Below, piece after piece: positions 5,003 through 5,109 of a DNA stretch of 5,109 nt. The stretch spans positions 1 through 5,109 of the forward strand of contig VBGE01000026.1 in the NCBI GenBank assembly GCA_005880345.1. The letters run 5' to 3'. The DNA comes from Chloroflexota bacterium. GTDB taxonomy: Bacteria; Chloroflexota; Dormibacteria; Dormibacterales; Dormibacteraceae. Within the stretch, counting starts at the first letter, position 1. The number at the start of each line of letters is the position of its first letter. The translations under genes and the position numbers were made by a program. Below the pieces are notes generated by a model, which made no database searches, was not told the DNA's origin, and saw only the letters and a program-made list of their open reading frames with translations.

Positions 5003-5109
5003 GTGTCGGATCGGTGGCTGACATTTGATTGCTTCGGCACTCTGATCGACTGGCGCCACGGCATCCGCACCACCGGCGAGCTGCTGTTCCCGGGTCGTGG
5101 TCAGGATTT
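5003..5109 (+). CDS. HAD-superfamily hydrolase, haloacid dehalogenase-like, N-terminal part (3' end outside window)
   Basis: Only 35 codons are visible. They contain HAD motif I as LTFDCFGTLIDWRHGI, with Asp9 as the expected nucleophile. The aromatic residue at Asp+2 (Phe11, usually Tyr in 2-haloacid dehalogenases) and the following DWxxGI place it nearer the type II dehalogenase branch than the DxD phosphatases. The substrate cannot be inferred from this fragment. The GTG at 5003 is the only plausible start: an in-frame stop (TAG at 4997-4999) lies just upstream, and motif I begins within nine residues. No Shine-Dalgarno site is seen; the gap to the GYD stop is eight bases, so it probably continues the operon. 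Confidence 0.85.
   Translation, partial: MSDRWLTFDCFGTLIDWRHGIRTTGELLFPGRGQD

Overview
This is a GC-rich, gene-dense bacterial chromosomal window. It holds eight complete or nearly complete protein genes plus a cut gene at each edge. Short gaps, start/stop overlaps, strong AAGGAGG ribosome sites in front of some genes, and -10-like boxes a few bases from other start codons suggest a high-GC lineage that uses much leaderless transcription, such as Actinomycetota, Chloroflexota or Dormibacterota. The sequence alone does not fix the phylum. I see no tRNA, rRNA, CRISPR array, insertion sequence or phage gene.

Left part (1-1949). The 3' end of a DUF488 gene (to 187) is followed by a four-helix membrane protein of unknown function (193-1017, +). 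It converges with a second unknown membrane protein (1018-1482, -). Their stop codons abut, and both lie in the loop of an imperfect inverted repeat. The second membrane gene is divergent from a small single-span membrane protein (1632-1892, +). The 149-base divergent interval holds a perfect 16-base palindrome flanked by a third copy of the same half-site, which looks like an operator.

Right part (1950-5109). Six genes run head to tail on the + strand: greA, an M24-family Xaa-Pro-type metallopeptidase, a Fur-family metalloregulator, an AIM24-family protein, a GYD-domain protein and the start of a HAD-family hydrolase. Gaps are 17 bases or less, and at least one junction overlaps, so this reads as one operon. 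A -10 box six bases before the greA ATG implies a leaderless greA mRNA. Functionally this is mostly housekeeping: transcript-cleavage rescue of RNA polymerase, peptide turnover, metal-responsive regulation and small-molecule dephosphorylation or dehalogenation. Two conserved proteins of unknown role (AIM24, GYD) are placed directly behind the regulator.

I found no convincing new defence or mobile system. The points most worth a second look are the divergent operator, the hairpin that encloses both convergent stops, the altered metal sites of the Fur protein, and the three unrecognised membrane proteins.
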